DNA from: Bolinopsis microptera
Taxonomy: Eukaryota; Ctenophora; Tentaculata; Lobata; Bolinopsidae
Assembly: GCF_026151205.1 (NCBI RefSeq)
Contig: NC_087082.1
Coordinates: 17,391,401-17,455,400, forward strand
DNA length: 64,000 nucleotides
Direction of reading: 5' to 3'
The notes beneath the pieces were generated by a model. It made no database searches. It saw only the letters and a program-made list of their open reading frames with translations, and was not told the origin of the DNA. Each line of letters begins with the position of its first letter. Position 1 is the first letter of the stretch. The position numbers and the translations under genes are program-made. Positions 60,001 to 63,011 of this stretch are shown piece by piece.

Positions 60001-62951
60001 TGCATCAATATGAATAATATTATGAATACTATCATAATTGATACAATATAAAGGAATTCGAGTAATACTGATATTTATAGATTTTTTTTTCTGGGATATC
60101 ATTTGTAAACTTTCTCGTCGTTTAGGTGAAGCAGTTGTCATAACACCAGTTTTGGCAACAGTGGGACGACCAGCTATTTTGACAACTTATTTCACTGCCA
60201 GAGACTTATCCGACGTCAGGATCACATGGCAGAAAAGAAGTAAGTAAGCTTTATCTAATTTTACTTTAGTAATTATGTTCGTAGTTATATGTTAGTAATT
60301 TTTGAATTATAATACTTTTTGAATGATCAAAACTGAAAAACTTTAATAATTACTACTAGATGGAGGGTCAATAAATTGGGAAAGTCTTCCATCGGATCAC
60401 CAGTGGCAGTACCGTACACTTATCTCTCCAATCGATGATAAAGGTGTGATGTCTACCAAACTCTTCATTCAGAGATTGACTTCTAGCGATGTTGCAGGTA
60501 TAGAAATGCGATAGGTTCTTCAATAATTTAATCTTAGGATGTTATACTTATAGTTATCATTTTATTGTTTACTATGTTCGTTGTAACTTGTATCTACACA
60601 GGCACTAGTAACCTATATTATTACATCGATCTTTGAATAAACTATCTTTAGAAAATAGAAGTTAATAAAGTTTTAACCCAGAATGCAAAATTAAATTAAA
60701 AAATGCATTTTTATATCTGAAGTTGTCTGTTTTTATTTTATTTTTCAGACTACAGAGCAGTAATTTTCCTTTCGGGTCAACAGCAAACATGTGACATGAT
60801 ATGCGTCAAGTCAGCTCAAGCAACAATTTCAAAAGTGAAGGCCGTTTTTGAAAAGTCGACTGCATTCTTTACAATGTCAGTCCTTGGAGACATAAAGCCA
60901 TTGAGTGTATTCCTTCACTATAAAGGTTTGTACTTTGTTGTTCTTTTTCAGTTACAATTCACTTTCATTGACATTTTTTTTTTTAATTTTAATTTGTGTG
61001 GTTCACTGTTTGAACTTCTACCAAAATATTAACAGAAGTCAGAAGGCCTAGTAGTATATAGTATAGCTGCGGCTGGCGGCAACACTAAATAAATTGATAA
61101 TATAGTACAGGTAAAATAACACATTTAAAACAAATTTAGAGACAGCCGGTTCATGTACAGATTAAAAAAACAAAATACAGGTTAGTTGTGTTTTGTATTT
61201 GTAACTAGACAATAATAATATCTTTCTCAGAAGGGAACAAGGATATTCCAGTATCCCTTCCAGACTTCTCTGCAGTATCAGGTCCCTACACAATCTCACA
61301 TCGTTTAGAGGACGTTTACTTTTGTGACGGTGGTCATTACAGTTTCAGGTTTAAGTCATTCGAACTGTGCTAGCTTATAAATTCCTTGAATGATCCATTC
61401 AACGGCGTATTGTACATTAAATCTCGATTATACATTTGATCATGAATTCTTTTGCCGTAAAGCAACTTTCTGAATTTATTCAACTTCCACTTCCAGTTCC
61501 AGGCATGGTCCAAATTAACGTCGTCTGTTGTTGGCTAGTAGTAGTGGCTACATTAAGGCGGGGGGGGTTCACATTGGCGGCCAAATTCTGAAAAATGCCT
61601 GGCAAATTTTAGAATTTGGCCGCCAAATTGTTTTAAAGGCCTAACTCAAAATTTCAATACAAAACTTAAGATCGAAATGCGATTCTACGTTGATTCTGAA
61701 AATTTCATGTAAAAATATTGAAACCCTATTGAATTCTATTGTTTTAAGTGAAATCAGTTTCGCAAATATCGCGAACTGAGATATGGGCAATTTTGTTCAT
61801 TTTTTGCGATTATTTGAATACAGAATCCACAGTTAGGTAGATACTGAGCTGATAATCACAGAGAATGTGTAGTATATATAATAGGCTTACCTTCCATATA
61901 AAGTTGGTTTCATTCAAAAATATTGATAATTGACTAATTTATGGGCCAAAATCTATTGAATTTGGTGCGCATGCCCAAATATGGTCATATGGTTTTTGGC
62001 TCATAACTCAGTCATTTTTTGTCCAATCTTAATGAAACTTCATATACGAGTTCAAGGGACCACTTGTATCACGTTGCGACCCCCACGGTCGTTTCACTAT
62101 GGTGACGATACAGGGGGAGCCGCGCACTTCGTGCGCGGCGGGTCATACAACGTATGACAAGGGACCACTAGCTACAAGTAGAGCACCTAAAATTTGGGTT
62201 TTGGGCATGTTCAGGGTATTTTGCTAAATTAGGCCTAATTTGGGCGTGGCTACCCTGCGGGCACCGTTCGGCGGTTGGGGTCCAGAACCCCCTCAAAAGT
62301 TCGGTCACTGGTCCTAGTTTGTTGGTCAACTGCTATCTCGAAACCAAGTTTCACAAAAAAATCAGGGTGAACCCCCCCCCCCCCCCCCCCCCCTTAATTA
62401 GTATTATACAATTACAAATGTATTCAAATTCAACGGCCCATAATATATCATATAACTATCAGGATCAAGTTGGAGACTGGATTCGAATTCAGTACTGACG
62501 AGACGAACCTAAGGATCAAACTACGCTGTAAACCACCTCGTACGCCCCCAAATACACTTTTGAAAAAGGTCAGTTTTATACAGATGTATTATTAGGTTGT
62601 AGGTTTACAACCTACCAGGACGCGCGCCGAGTTGGACTCGTCGAACAGATATTTTACGAGTATCACCCGTTAATTATTAGGTAGTTTAAAATTTGAATAT
62701 AAATATGTTCTTCTTCCCGAATTGATTAGTCCATTTTCTATCCACACTCAGTGAGTCAACGATGTCATTTTCAGGTTGAAATTGCTGAATCCGACGACTA
62801 CAAATATGTTGTCACGTGTATAAACGACGACCTTGTCTTCATGGATGAAAACGCGAAGGAAGTGATCTGCAACACATCTACTGGCTCATATCACACTAAG
62901 ATTGATCTTAGTCCTTGTCTAAGAGTCATTGAACAAATTTACCCTAATTGA
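21045..62951 (+). CDS. Giant secreted lectin-like/immunoglobulin-array protein (58-exon model)
   Basis: I chained 58 exons by splice sites and phase. Exon 1 is a signal peptide, exon 2 a discoidin/F-type-lectin-like domain, exons 3-41 are 39 near-identical Ig domains of 97 codons, and exons 42-58 are diverged Ig-like domains ending in TGA. The summed CDS is 14,214 nt, a multiple of three, with no internal stop. No hydrophobic segment long enough for a membrane anchor follows the signal peptide, so secretion is inferred. Ig domains and discoidin-like folds typically bind proteins or sugars; a role in recognition, adhesion or innate immunity is plausible but unproven. The number of array exons used per transcript is unknown, because all have symmetric phase 1-1 boundaries. 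Transposons lie only in introns. I do not recognise a named orthologue. Alternatives are an alternatively spliced multi-isoform gene, or a copy number distorted by assembly. Confidence 0.75.
21301..21759 (+). CDS. Exon 2: discoidin/F-type lectin-like domain with Cys-rich insert
   Basis: Acceptor tatatttcag|gtgac and donor ctag|gtataa give 459 nt, phase 1-1. The 153 residues contain NGIDKNLGTRAHTAWEPNPW followed by FKAKLGKTYCVEEVHHY. This is the usual start of galactose-binding-like domains (F5/8 type C, fucolectin), in which a W, a 'DLGK' turn and a beta strand line up. A cysteine cluster (CSRDVCTC, then YYCTCC) sits mid-domain, and the end (VYEIVIIGRDIEL) is a typical last strand. The calcium/fucose-binding residues cannot be assigned by eye. 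The ligand is unknown; a carbohydrate is the family expectation. Confidence 0.65.
21760..22298 (+). other. Intron leading into the Ig array
   Basis: 540 bp, much longer than the 181-bp introns inside the array. It ends acttacttcag like the array acceptors, and its last part (from about 22190) is already recognisable as the array intron. Confidence 0.7.
22299..24004 (+). CDS. Ig array exons 1-4
   Basis: Exons at 22299-22589, 22770-23060, 23242-23532 and 23714-24004. Each encodes an Ig domain with B-strand TISC, C-strand VTW and F-strand DTAYTC. Exon 1 is the most diverged here (EIKKG, ATKISC, ITETVTVTW). Exons 2 and 4 are the majority sequence. Exon 3 has PEFSHS and LKVY where others have PDSSHS and LNVY. 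Confidence 0.85.
24186..26836 (+). CDS. Ig array exons 5-10: three copies of a two-exon unit
   Basis: Exons at 24186-24476, 24658-24948, 25130-25420, 25602-25892, 26074-26364 and 26546-26836. Exons 5, 7 and 9 all carry PEFSHS/LKVY. Exons 6, 8 and 10 all carry GFATT and KFIPV in place of GSATT and KFTPV. The alternation shows that a 944-bp dimer was duplicated as a block. Confidence 0.85.
27018..27308 (+). CDS. Ig array exon 11, last before the first LINE
   Basis: Carries ITETATVTW and LVDEDT (Asp for Asn). Its downstream intron diverges from the array consensus and is interrupted at about 27416 by the antisense LINE. Confidence 0.85.
27614..30331 (-). CDS. LINE ORF2 reverse transcriptase part
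   Basis: 905 codons, uninterrupted. Reverse-transcriptase motifs run in order: FVDFRKAFDSI (motif A), AGTEQGHPMSPELF (motif B) and LLWADDLVLLA (motif C, Trp where Phe/Tyr is usual). The region before motif A has NYRAIAIGSNLGKLF. The C-terminal part contains a long Cys/His-containing tail (CEFCSEKSMMEL, then EEHFLRTCPRYH), a zinc-knuckle-like motif typical of several LINE groups. The ATG at 30331 is only the first Met after the deletion junction, not the original start. Confidence 0.85.
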   Translation of the reverse strand: MKEVIDSLIQELHQDAPKRPKWDGDATAQQFTDNLNKAEITNQLLDISTSTLDTVENIYSTNKKFVHILESALCTDQPSNCANSEQKIRCFSKKKRRSKLRPKQKWFDAECITTKRELNILTRKYGKNPSDALLRIRFYSRKKDYKKLLKRKKAVFFQELNQEILQENKISWKNLKKLKKFNEKPSKLDIFDMAKFYQFFLDLYKKKDTNFPQNRTVTKANEQIMSILNDEISSKEVVHAVKTLKNGKAVGLDCLLNEQLKSAAQNHCALSVLVKLFNGCLDLGVYPWNTTIVSPLHKKGCIYDTDNYRAIAIGSNLGKLFATILLDRLLKFRKEHCPDTVNQLGFCKNARTVDHLFTLSTCVDKYVNNKGQRLYSCFVDFRKAFDSISREALLYKLSTLGIDGKFLKCLEHMYKNSKAKIKLIAKISDSFDILAGTEQGHPMSPELFKTYIHELSERLNSVQDISSPLLNETILTHLLWADDLVLLALSKESLQVMISELESFCREWGLTVNTKKTAIMIFNKSGRQLKESYGFQYMGATIPSAKTYCYLGITFSLSGSFKTALNLLRQKALRAYFGLKSEVDLNNISKVAVLKLLDSLILPVVSYGVEVWISSSSGIKAFASTTDNTKQSPLAGIAADPFERMHLAILKWTLGVGKSTSNAAVWGDCGRTPIVVRYVKQVTDFHNRLARLELEDSPALARHAFAEQKKLDLGWFRALESMIMILDENKLEHQLYNPLLCQERAHNRFINLWETERQSNKKLTFYNKVKGAFEQEPYLTLPSRTGSNLVARIRMSGHKLNVETGRYGSRTGSQHHRICEFCSEKSMMELFVNLPCVDPIIEDEEHFLRTCPRYHSSRTNMKEPTKSLLFHDMKSLFLPEHIVEFTKFVAQLCRTRFPIKKKHEH
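30279..31025 (-). pseudogene. LINE ORF2 N-terminal part: APE-type endonuclease, truncated
   Basis: 248 codons. APE motifs are visible: VSWNINNIS (N), CLQETKGE (catalytic E) and MLVGDLNARTG (D-x-N). The expected last motif (SDH) is missing: after NERGNRFLN the frame ends within a few codons, while the reverse-transcriptase frame begins at 30331. This fits an internal deletion of roughly 80 codons plus a frame change, so the endonuclease is dead. Confidence 0.75.
30991..32157 (-). CDS. LINE ORF1 with SGNH-hydrolase (esterase) domain, 5'-truncated
   Basis: 388 codons, remaining open to the right boundary at about 32223. The N-terminal half is acidic, with repeated VQTET/AQTET/ATQTEE words and two related segments LQQLIESVKDKEK and LQQLLSSTRDKEK, suggesting coiled coil. 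The C-terminal half has VLLVYDSYHEDF and IIFIHLGINDIKRG, matching blocks I and III of SGNH hydrolases; a block I serine is present in 'YDSY'. Esterase-type ORF1 proteins are known in CR1-group LINEs and probably act in RNP or membrane association. Its end overlaps the start of ORF2 by about 35 bp in another frame. Confidence 0.7.
   Translation of the reverse strand: MDIGVQTETLRNSLSTSPSTTDSCAQTETTVYEIATQTEEMIPHSLNSANETADMEEPSADDIERIAFGLQQLIESVKDKEKMIMDQLSDFTCEPNQNDTINCLQQLLSSTRDKEKAISREVESNHDETIHKCSSSTTLYSEIIEVNAEPTATIIDQPPGEAEGNLHEASPEVTHKPQQASLTKSSHDYQRKKKVLLVYDSYHEDFDQRKFSRSYDIKKVQYSSVSDLVEKQKLISEIKSFNPEIIFIHLGINDIKRGLTFPTFIRNFKSILRLALEETNCKICYSLIIPTPGNPNLNTRIQAANQYMGDFIKWLREENYYEDRICTVGNDNLSGYLERYVTKDGEALRLSPRGLAKLWLRCRDALNRTSTLTRQTLHEFTRSNDHNE
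32294..35886 (+). CDS. Ig array exons 12-19
   Basis: Exons at 32294-32584, 32766-33056, 33238-33528, 33708-33998, 34180-34470, 34652-34942, 35124-35414 and 35596-35886. This is the most varied block. Exon 12 has DVQSVHKE and GNFSGG; 14 has CVVIG, GGRQTS and HSYTT; 16 has TLTWLTS, GSSSGG and LFNEDT; 17 has VDRTLV; 18 has IIEIIE, GSLSGGIQT, LDVDG and VNKDT; 19 has NKELKKG and IGMIET. Exons 13 and 15 are the majority type. All are open and keep the core Ig residues. Confidence 0.85.
36068..38712 (+). CDS. Ig array exons 20-25: two copies of a three-exon unit
   Basis: Exons at 36068-36358, 36540-36830, 37010-37300, 37480-37770, 37952-38242 and 38422-38712. Exons 20 and 23 share IGMIET and SGSLSDSS; 21 and 24 share GSETTIS and TWWTS; 22 and 25 share TWQTS. 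Introns match in the same order, so a 1.41-kb three-exon block was duplicated very recently. Confidence 0.85.
38892..39653 (+). CDS. Ig array exons 26-27
   Basis: Exons at 38892-39182 and 39363-39653. Exon 26 has VNNEVKKG. Exon 27 is diverged (DVQSVNKE, TITC, IIKTVTVTW, FTTVQGNFSGG, VNKDT, CKI) and resembles exon 12, which also follows the same variant intron (atgtttatatcaagtgagcg). Confidence 0.85.
39844..42510 (-). CDS. RTE-like endonuclease C-terminus plus reverse transcriptase
   Basis: At least 856 codons, open from about 42510. Begins with the endonuclease D-x-N and SDH motifs, then reverse-transcriptase motifs MSIDMSSAFDTI (A), STTGAFQGDALSGNLF (B) and TGYSDDIDF (C). The C-terminal block HRKHLRRILNIRWP, then SKFRWRMLGHILRG, is characteristic of RTE-type and related LINEs. 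Apart from the upstream frameshift the frame is clean, so this copy is the youngest of the three. Confidence 0.8.
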   Translation of the reverse strand, partial: RDYFYKFLGKAVDIPSSWDLYILGDFNSRLGKLSHSDIVFGYNDFMGMYGSGKRNSNGEHLLNFLVDKKLFACNTSFQHPVRHITTRIGFMKDYSAPKNSHRTLPYYSQIDYVLCSSRLKKLLVNSRSYGGTLVKSDHKIVITRFNFSDAHLVFPKQKPKMHFDITTLVSNPAAKMHYNNTLNDILTDSPVNPNPEEEMNSLFHNVHKAAEVSIGYLPRKRPENFCNDLEIREMSDEKKVLQALLNQNNTSEDRSVIRTKINRIQNDTRKRIKLLQEEHADTLAEEINETDSSRAYFAATRQLAGIKRAPTVSVHDENSNFIGTDTGKAATLKNHFEEKFTAKHTVEPIDTFFDQPSPLADPITAIEVEIAAKALKNGRATGPDDIPSELIKYANRSVFQKYADCINTAFETNTTITSIGKGNITPLQKPKKPLGPAANIRPLTLSNCSRKLLSMITLKRIQGKLDQYTGPTQSAYKRGRSCGDIIWSQRMLTSVVLRKHWSYHRMSIDMSSAFDTISRETVLNVLEDAGCTSDEIRMVRLLLSNTVLKVKVNNTVSIEFQSTTGAFQGDALSGNLFTVVEAAALIHLRSVLSQVSSTPYPVNHPIPNPPISEEFMPLETGYSDDIDFNNTELAPLKEMLPIAKDIFQQWDLHINSSKTEFVHFYLADPKPTVKRKVIVGKVYRGDEEWRSNKTLGSLMCTVKDIKNRIFLGNVAFSKFQKVWMKSKISVQRKIKIYEAQVVSILLYNCNSWAAPLASLNELDIAHRKHLRRILNIRWPTGVISNEALYARCYVTPLSVRVSKFRWRMLGHILRGQEDSPAYTSMLFAINSDIFMEGRRGRPCLNLLDVIRKDLTSRNLDIRLRNLTDFEDLRFLALDREEWKKLEDG
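42500..43001 (-). pseudogene. RTE-like endonuclease, N-terminal part
   Basis: Shows the APE motifs ATFNVLGI, ILAVQETKCRHF and GIGFLVNSVYTNY. The frame changes at about 42505-42515; downstream, the matching endonuclease motifs (ILGDFNSRLG and later VKSDHKIVIT) are read in the frame of the 39844-42414 open frame. A single one- or two-base indel is the simplest explanation. Confidence 0.75.
43378..43680 (-). pseudogene. C-terminal tail of LINE ORF2
   Basis: Contains SIKDLFKFCPRNEKLRL in one frame and FLYTSTKIWNDLSPYVFEI, then LKKHLLSLQ, in another. This is the usual C-terminal 'WN.LP...FK..LK.HLL' end of CR1-group ORF2, broken by at least one frame change. Confidence 0.65.
43681..44205 (-). pseudogene. 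LINE ORF2 reverse transcriptase remnant with catalytic core deleted
   Basis: The start matches the early fingers of a reverse transcriptase (LENGKASDISVKVLKK, TPIYKKGDSRCLDNYRPVST, LPIFGKILEKIIYNRL). Right after MNVIYPN the sequence jumps to a C-terminal-type stretch (FTEQKIMNLENLHMYHTF), so the catalytic motifs (FADD region) are absent. A deletion of a few hundred codons is inferred. Confidence 0.75.
44299..45915 (-). CDS. LINE ORF2 N-terminal part: zinc finger plus endonuclease
   Basis: 538 codons from ATG 45915. Residues 14-60 are a second PHD-like finger (CPGC...CECCDTIYYAKC...WHCSQC). Residues about 125-340 are an APE-type endonuclease: FNNIDGNASNFDSF, ALAETNID, GSGLGVYID, LTGDFNVDLL, SLIDNILVN and KISHHNPIF. 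The last motif has SHH in place of SDH, which may lower activity. The frame stops at 44299, just before the reverse-transcriptase part in the next frame. Confidence 0.75.
   Translation of the reverse strand: MTSINFNITRERCPGCDSNVLSHHKVIICECCDTIYYAKCSEQSFKFDHVKQMWHCSQCFAFKSQRYNPFNSIIYDKYDPNTVERDEDMETISNILKDCRSYNMTNFNRLSKNILNHNKPFISIVFNNIDGNASNFDSFITDMSQYDEKFAVIALAETNIDEENKDLYKIDGYSSEYNSKTDGKKKGSGLGVYIDNKYQYSRIERLCKCSNNLETLFVEITNTEVPQIAGVVYRPPSGDILDALAELDVLMKFLPSDNVALTGDFNVDLLAQGRNIAEFEQTIYSNNLIPLISIATHAKPGCNESLIDNILVNSTERVLGSRILESKISHHNPIFCFISCNTKESPNDAKLKSKYDYCESNIESFLNDIGRDIYQSNFSYDEEGFEKFVETVHEKIELNFKVDSTAGFQSKRNRLMNPWITSALIKYVFTKGFHYKRWKASCTKINPLGEETLYLKYKEYRSILNKAIKSAKKAHYGKKFELAKGNIKKTWELINELRGKSKKDIKASFLIDGRIVTERREIANGFNIYFSSIARTLN
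45912..46256 (-). pseudogene. Frameshifted end of LINE ORF1 (SGNH block with Asp-His)
   Basis: The continuation of the SGNH domain in the shifted frame. It contains LVNDVVHLGREG, the D-x-x-H block that completes an SGNH active site, and then a Gly/Arg-rich tail. The stop codon at 45912-45914 overlaps the ORF2 ATG (45913-45915) as ATGA. Confidence 0.7.
46223..48079 (-). CDS. LINE ORF1: PHD finger, AlkB-like dioxygenase and start of SGNH hydrolase
   Basis: 618 codons from ATG 48079. Residues about 80-130 form a PHD-type zinc finger (CPCF...CVNCKQTFHSNC...WKCPDCF). A Ser/Lys/Glu-rich, probably coiled-coil part follows. Residues about 350-505 are an AlkB-type 2-oxoglutarate/Fe(II) dioxygenase: HCDNE supplies H-x-D, IWNHGIEP the distal His, and RYSFTFR the R-x5-R that binds 2-oxoglutarate. 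Residues about 510-600 start an SGNH hydrolase (TVLIGDSNTKY, IVIHTGINDI). The frame breaks at about 46255 by a one-base shift. AlkB enzymes remove methyl groups from nucleic acids; a role in protecting element RNA is inference. Confidence 0.8.
   Translation of the reverse strand: MKTTDKKLDKKLDRRSDLFNATSRGCKSAGSTPISSPVLSRKVTSRIHNRNTEPDADLTSDGDFLDVESNEPASLLSKCPCFVESKNPVTILCVNCKQTFHSNCVNLAGLTVASLKKLSTSWKCPDCFIFPYTRRLKEEDKSKALTEFFSNIAKISKCNEDLKDSTTTIEFFNEHIKHLILKEDGFKEHSKKTERLVTGIEDITEDIAVIKDVLTKVKESGSALETTSYSLKQEIDDLKDSLKSIPITEQPSTNSSTFDHVDNLMTQIKVQLEKINDHVCPSTSTQKFDEGELPNDDSIVMTPNTTSPHFTASQISIDPACDPYITYQEDIVPVELHSKLIKLLEDSSADFSSVGSSRDVIYFGEHGYWYTGAYHQAKETPVEIQDLLDCVRPSLPNRKSWLNSCLVTRYTGNSSHIPQHCDNEVLIDPESIIVTVSLGEERTIKFTHKSTEKSLKLKDGSVYVMSRLSQEIWNHGIEPLANEEDEEESDETNSVRYSFTFRHIAPYYKNSTVLIGDSNTKYIQFGKDVGTLGKWVPGKRMWAAKIDDIPSPKDIGPYRNIVIHTGINDIRDNNNRPSTRTLIAKLKKKCSEIQQFYPNSKVHISLLCPLNHSLLTHV
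49395..51099 (+). CDS. Ig array exons 28-31: two copies of a two-exon unit
   Basis: Exons at 49395-49685, 49866-50156, 50338-50628 and 50809-51099. Exons 28 and 30 share GTFVNEDT and CKITPGS. Exons 29 and 31 share ITETVTVTWQTS and FTPVRGS. The two 943-bp dimers differ by about one base in the coding part that I compared (cccagtc against ccctgtc). Confidence 0.85.
51281..54881 (+). CDS. Ig array exons 32-39
   Basis: Exons at 51281-51571, 51753-52043, 52225-52515, 52697-52987, 53169-53459, 53641-53931, 54113-54403 and 54591-54881. Exon 32 has TSALAVD; 33 has GFATT, FIPVQGSISGG; 34 and 35 share IGNIET and LSVDG; 36 and 37 share LSVDG; 38 has LAVNGT and HSDITV; 39 has FTPAQGS, GGRQTS and CRVTSGS. 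After exon 39 the intron is interrupted 13 bp past the donor by a TTAA element. Confidence 0.85.
54895..56259. mobile_element. TTAA-flanked palindromic element, 1.37 kb
   Basis: TTAA on both sides (54891-54894 and 56260-56263). The ends are G-run plus gttcaccct and its complement. The left arm (to about 55575) is an inverted repeat of the right arm, meeting at a centre rich in aaatttagcggccaaattcc. It used the TTAA 10 bp inside the array intron, leaving the splice donor of array exon 39 intact. No transposase frame is visible. TTAA suggests piggyBac- or Kolobok-type mobilisation. Confidence 0.8.
56427..56583 (+). CDS. Exon 42: first half of Ig-like domain D1
   Basis: Acceptor ttaatttcag|agata joins the phase-1 end of the array; donor gtcag|gtaata leaves phase 2. 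Encodes VLAGTASTLTCSIKG (B-strand Cys) and IHIQWVDNKG (C-strand Trp). Confidence 0.75.
56774..56929 (+). CDS. Exon 43: second half of Ig-like domain D1
   Basis: The acceptor after the pyrimidine-rich gactctttcaatttatcag was chosen over the atgtag at 56736 because only this one fits phase 2. Encodes LLGDQLFTCRIS (F-strand Cys) and ends LKTFTVR before gtacgt. Confidence 0.75.
57120..57232 (+). CDS. Exon 44: first half of Ig-like domain D2
   Basis: Acceptor cttatttcag, donor gaag|gttaaa; phase 2 to 1. Encodes RTGDPAVLKCTVIF and TLTVAWSHQN, with normal Ig Cys and Trp. Confidence 0.75.
57356..57502 (+). CDS. Exon 45: second half of Ig-like domain D2
   Basis: Acceptor aacttttttttgcag; phase 1 to 1. 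Encodes ILRLDPPNEVASYTCIVFAHG, a standard E- and F-strand pair with tyrosine corner and Cys. Confidence 0.75.
57880..58024 (+). CDS. Exon 46: first half of degenerate Ig-like domain D3
   Basis: Acceptor ccaccaacag, donor gcag|gtattt; phase 1 to 2. FNGATVNLKSSYFF keeps the B-strand pattern but has Lys-Ser where Cys is expected; GHFWWKHND gives the Trp. Two cysteines lie in CLTKTC, outside the usual positions. Confidence 0.65.
58145..58242 (+). CDS. Exon 47: second half of degenerate Ig-like domain D3
   Basis: Acceptor tttcctcatag; phase 2 to 1, donor gagca|gtaagc. SVISIIVSNSTVGAWRSFY follows the E-F strand pattern but lacks the F-strand Cys, so the core disulphide of D3 is absent from both halves. 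NSTV is a potential N-glycosylation site. Confidence 0.65.
58375..58528 (+). CDS. Exon 48: first half of Ig-like domain D4
   Basis: The acceptor after ctcacatatcgcag is the one that restores frame; nearer acceptors after tttttgcag and agtgcag lead to stops. Encodes ILIGVNVSGTQYPNSVWG, then GTESEVTCSVPFN. Phase 1 to 2, donor gcg|gtaagt. Confidence 0.6.
58741..58922 (+). CDS. Exon 49: second half of Ig-like domain D4
   Basis: Acceptor aacacgaag (weak pyrimidine tract) completes an Arg codon and is followed at once by Trp (WKLDGKFVNNKG). AVGNLYCRAQYSTG is the F-G strand region. Phase 2 to 1, donor acag|gtaaag. The acceptor is the least certain of the set. Confidence 0.6.
59070..59230 (+). CDS. 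Exon 50: start of Ig-like domain D5
   Basis: Acceptor after tctcgaacccag; the earlier acceptor at tttacgcag would meet a stop. Encodes IVLTPDTGAVVTFITHAP and ends LDCSLDL at ctt|gtgagt, phase 0. Ig-like by hydrophobic pattern only. Confidence 0.55.
59346..59425 (+). CDS. Exon 51: middle of domain D5
   Basis: Acceptor gatatctcag, donor cgcag|gtgaga; 80 nt, phase 0 to 2. Short and without diagnostic motif; included because both splice sites are strong and the phase fits. Confidence 0.55.
59651..59781 (+). CDS. Exon 52: end of domain D5, GC splice donor
   Basis: Acceptor caattattttcag. Encodes HGTCDYSVRIQNSVQESLTV, an F-strand-like Cys and following strands. The only in-phase donor is ctcg|gcaagt, a GC-AG type site. 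Phase 2 to 1. Confidence 0.55.
60126..60239 (+). CDS. Exon 53: start of Ig-like domain D6
   Basis: Acceptor ctcgtcgtttag, donor aga|gtaagt. ATVGRPAILTTYFTARDL keeps B-strand spacing with Thr for Cys, and VRITWQKR gives the C-strand Trp. Phase 1 to 1. Confidence 0.65.
60360..60497 (+). CDS. Exon 54: middle of Ig-like domain D6
   Basis: Acceptor attactactag, donor gcag|gtatag; phase 1 to 1. Encodes QWQYRTLISP and STKLFIQRLTSSDVAG, the latter leading into an F strand. Confidence 0.65.
60749..60925 (+). CDS. Exon 55: end of D6 and linker strands
   Basis: Strong acceptor ttttatttttcag. DYRAVIFLSGQQQTC continues the F strand of D6, without the canonical Cys. CDMICVKSAQ and FTMSVLGDIKPLSVFLHY follow. 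Phase 1 to 1, donor aag|gtttgt. Confidence 0.65.
61231..61348 (+). CDS. Exon 56: start of last domain D7
   Basis: Acceptor tatctttctcag, donor tcag|gttta; phase 1 to 2. Encodes EDVYFCDGGHYSFR. The following intron (1.1 kb) contains the TTAA element. Confidence 0.65.
61557..62393. mobile_element. TTAA-flanked element, deleted relative of 54895-56259
   Basis: TTAA at 61553-61556 and 62394-62397. Starts with a G run plus gttcaca and ends in gtgaacc plus a C run of about 22. From about 61575 on it follows the right arm of the 54895-56259 element; the left arm is missing, so it no longer forms a full palindrome. It lies in the intron before exon 57. Confidence 0.8.
62065..62157. mobile_element. 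93-bp hairpin-rich insertion with 12-bp target duplication
   Basis: Compared with the sister element (site at about 56020-56045), extra sequence is bounded by direct repeats caagggaccact (62053-62064 and 62158-62169). The insert contains stems tgtatc/gataca, cgacc/ggtcg, tcac/gtga, gccgcgcac-ttc-gtgcgcggc and gtcatac-aac-gtatga. The length of the duplication suggests retroposition of a small structured RNA; the source is unknown. Confidence 0.65.
62463..62568 (+). CDS. Exon 57: middle of last domain D7
   Basis: Acceptor tataactatcag, donor aaaaag|gtcagt; phase 2 to 0. Encodes NLRIKLRCKPPRTPPNTLL, an Ig B-strand-like Cys. Confidence 0.65.
62590..62690 (+). repeat. Left member of an inverted repeat around the last exon
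   Basis: Contains taggtttacaacctac, cgccgagttggact and acgagtatcacccgttaa. The same order is found, complemented, at 63795-63900. Confidence 0.65.
62775..62951 (+). CDS. Exon 58: last exon and stop codon
   Basis: Acceptor gatgtcattttcag. AESDDYKYVVTCIND is a good F strand with Cys, followed by a 35-residue tail with two more Cys and no hydrophobic anchor, then TGA. A soluble product is therefore inferred. No canonical AATAAA is seen immediately downstream. Confidence 0.75.
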   Translation, partial: VEIAESDDYKYVVTCINDDLVFMDENAKEVICNTSTGSYHTKIDLSPCLRVIEQIYPN

Positions 62952-63011
62952 GCATAGACTCTTAAATTTGAAACATAAATTGGGATTGCAAGGTTCAAAT
63001 CATCGCTTATA

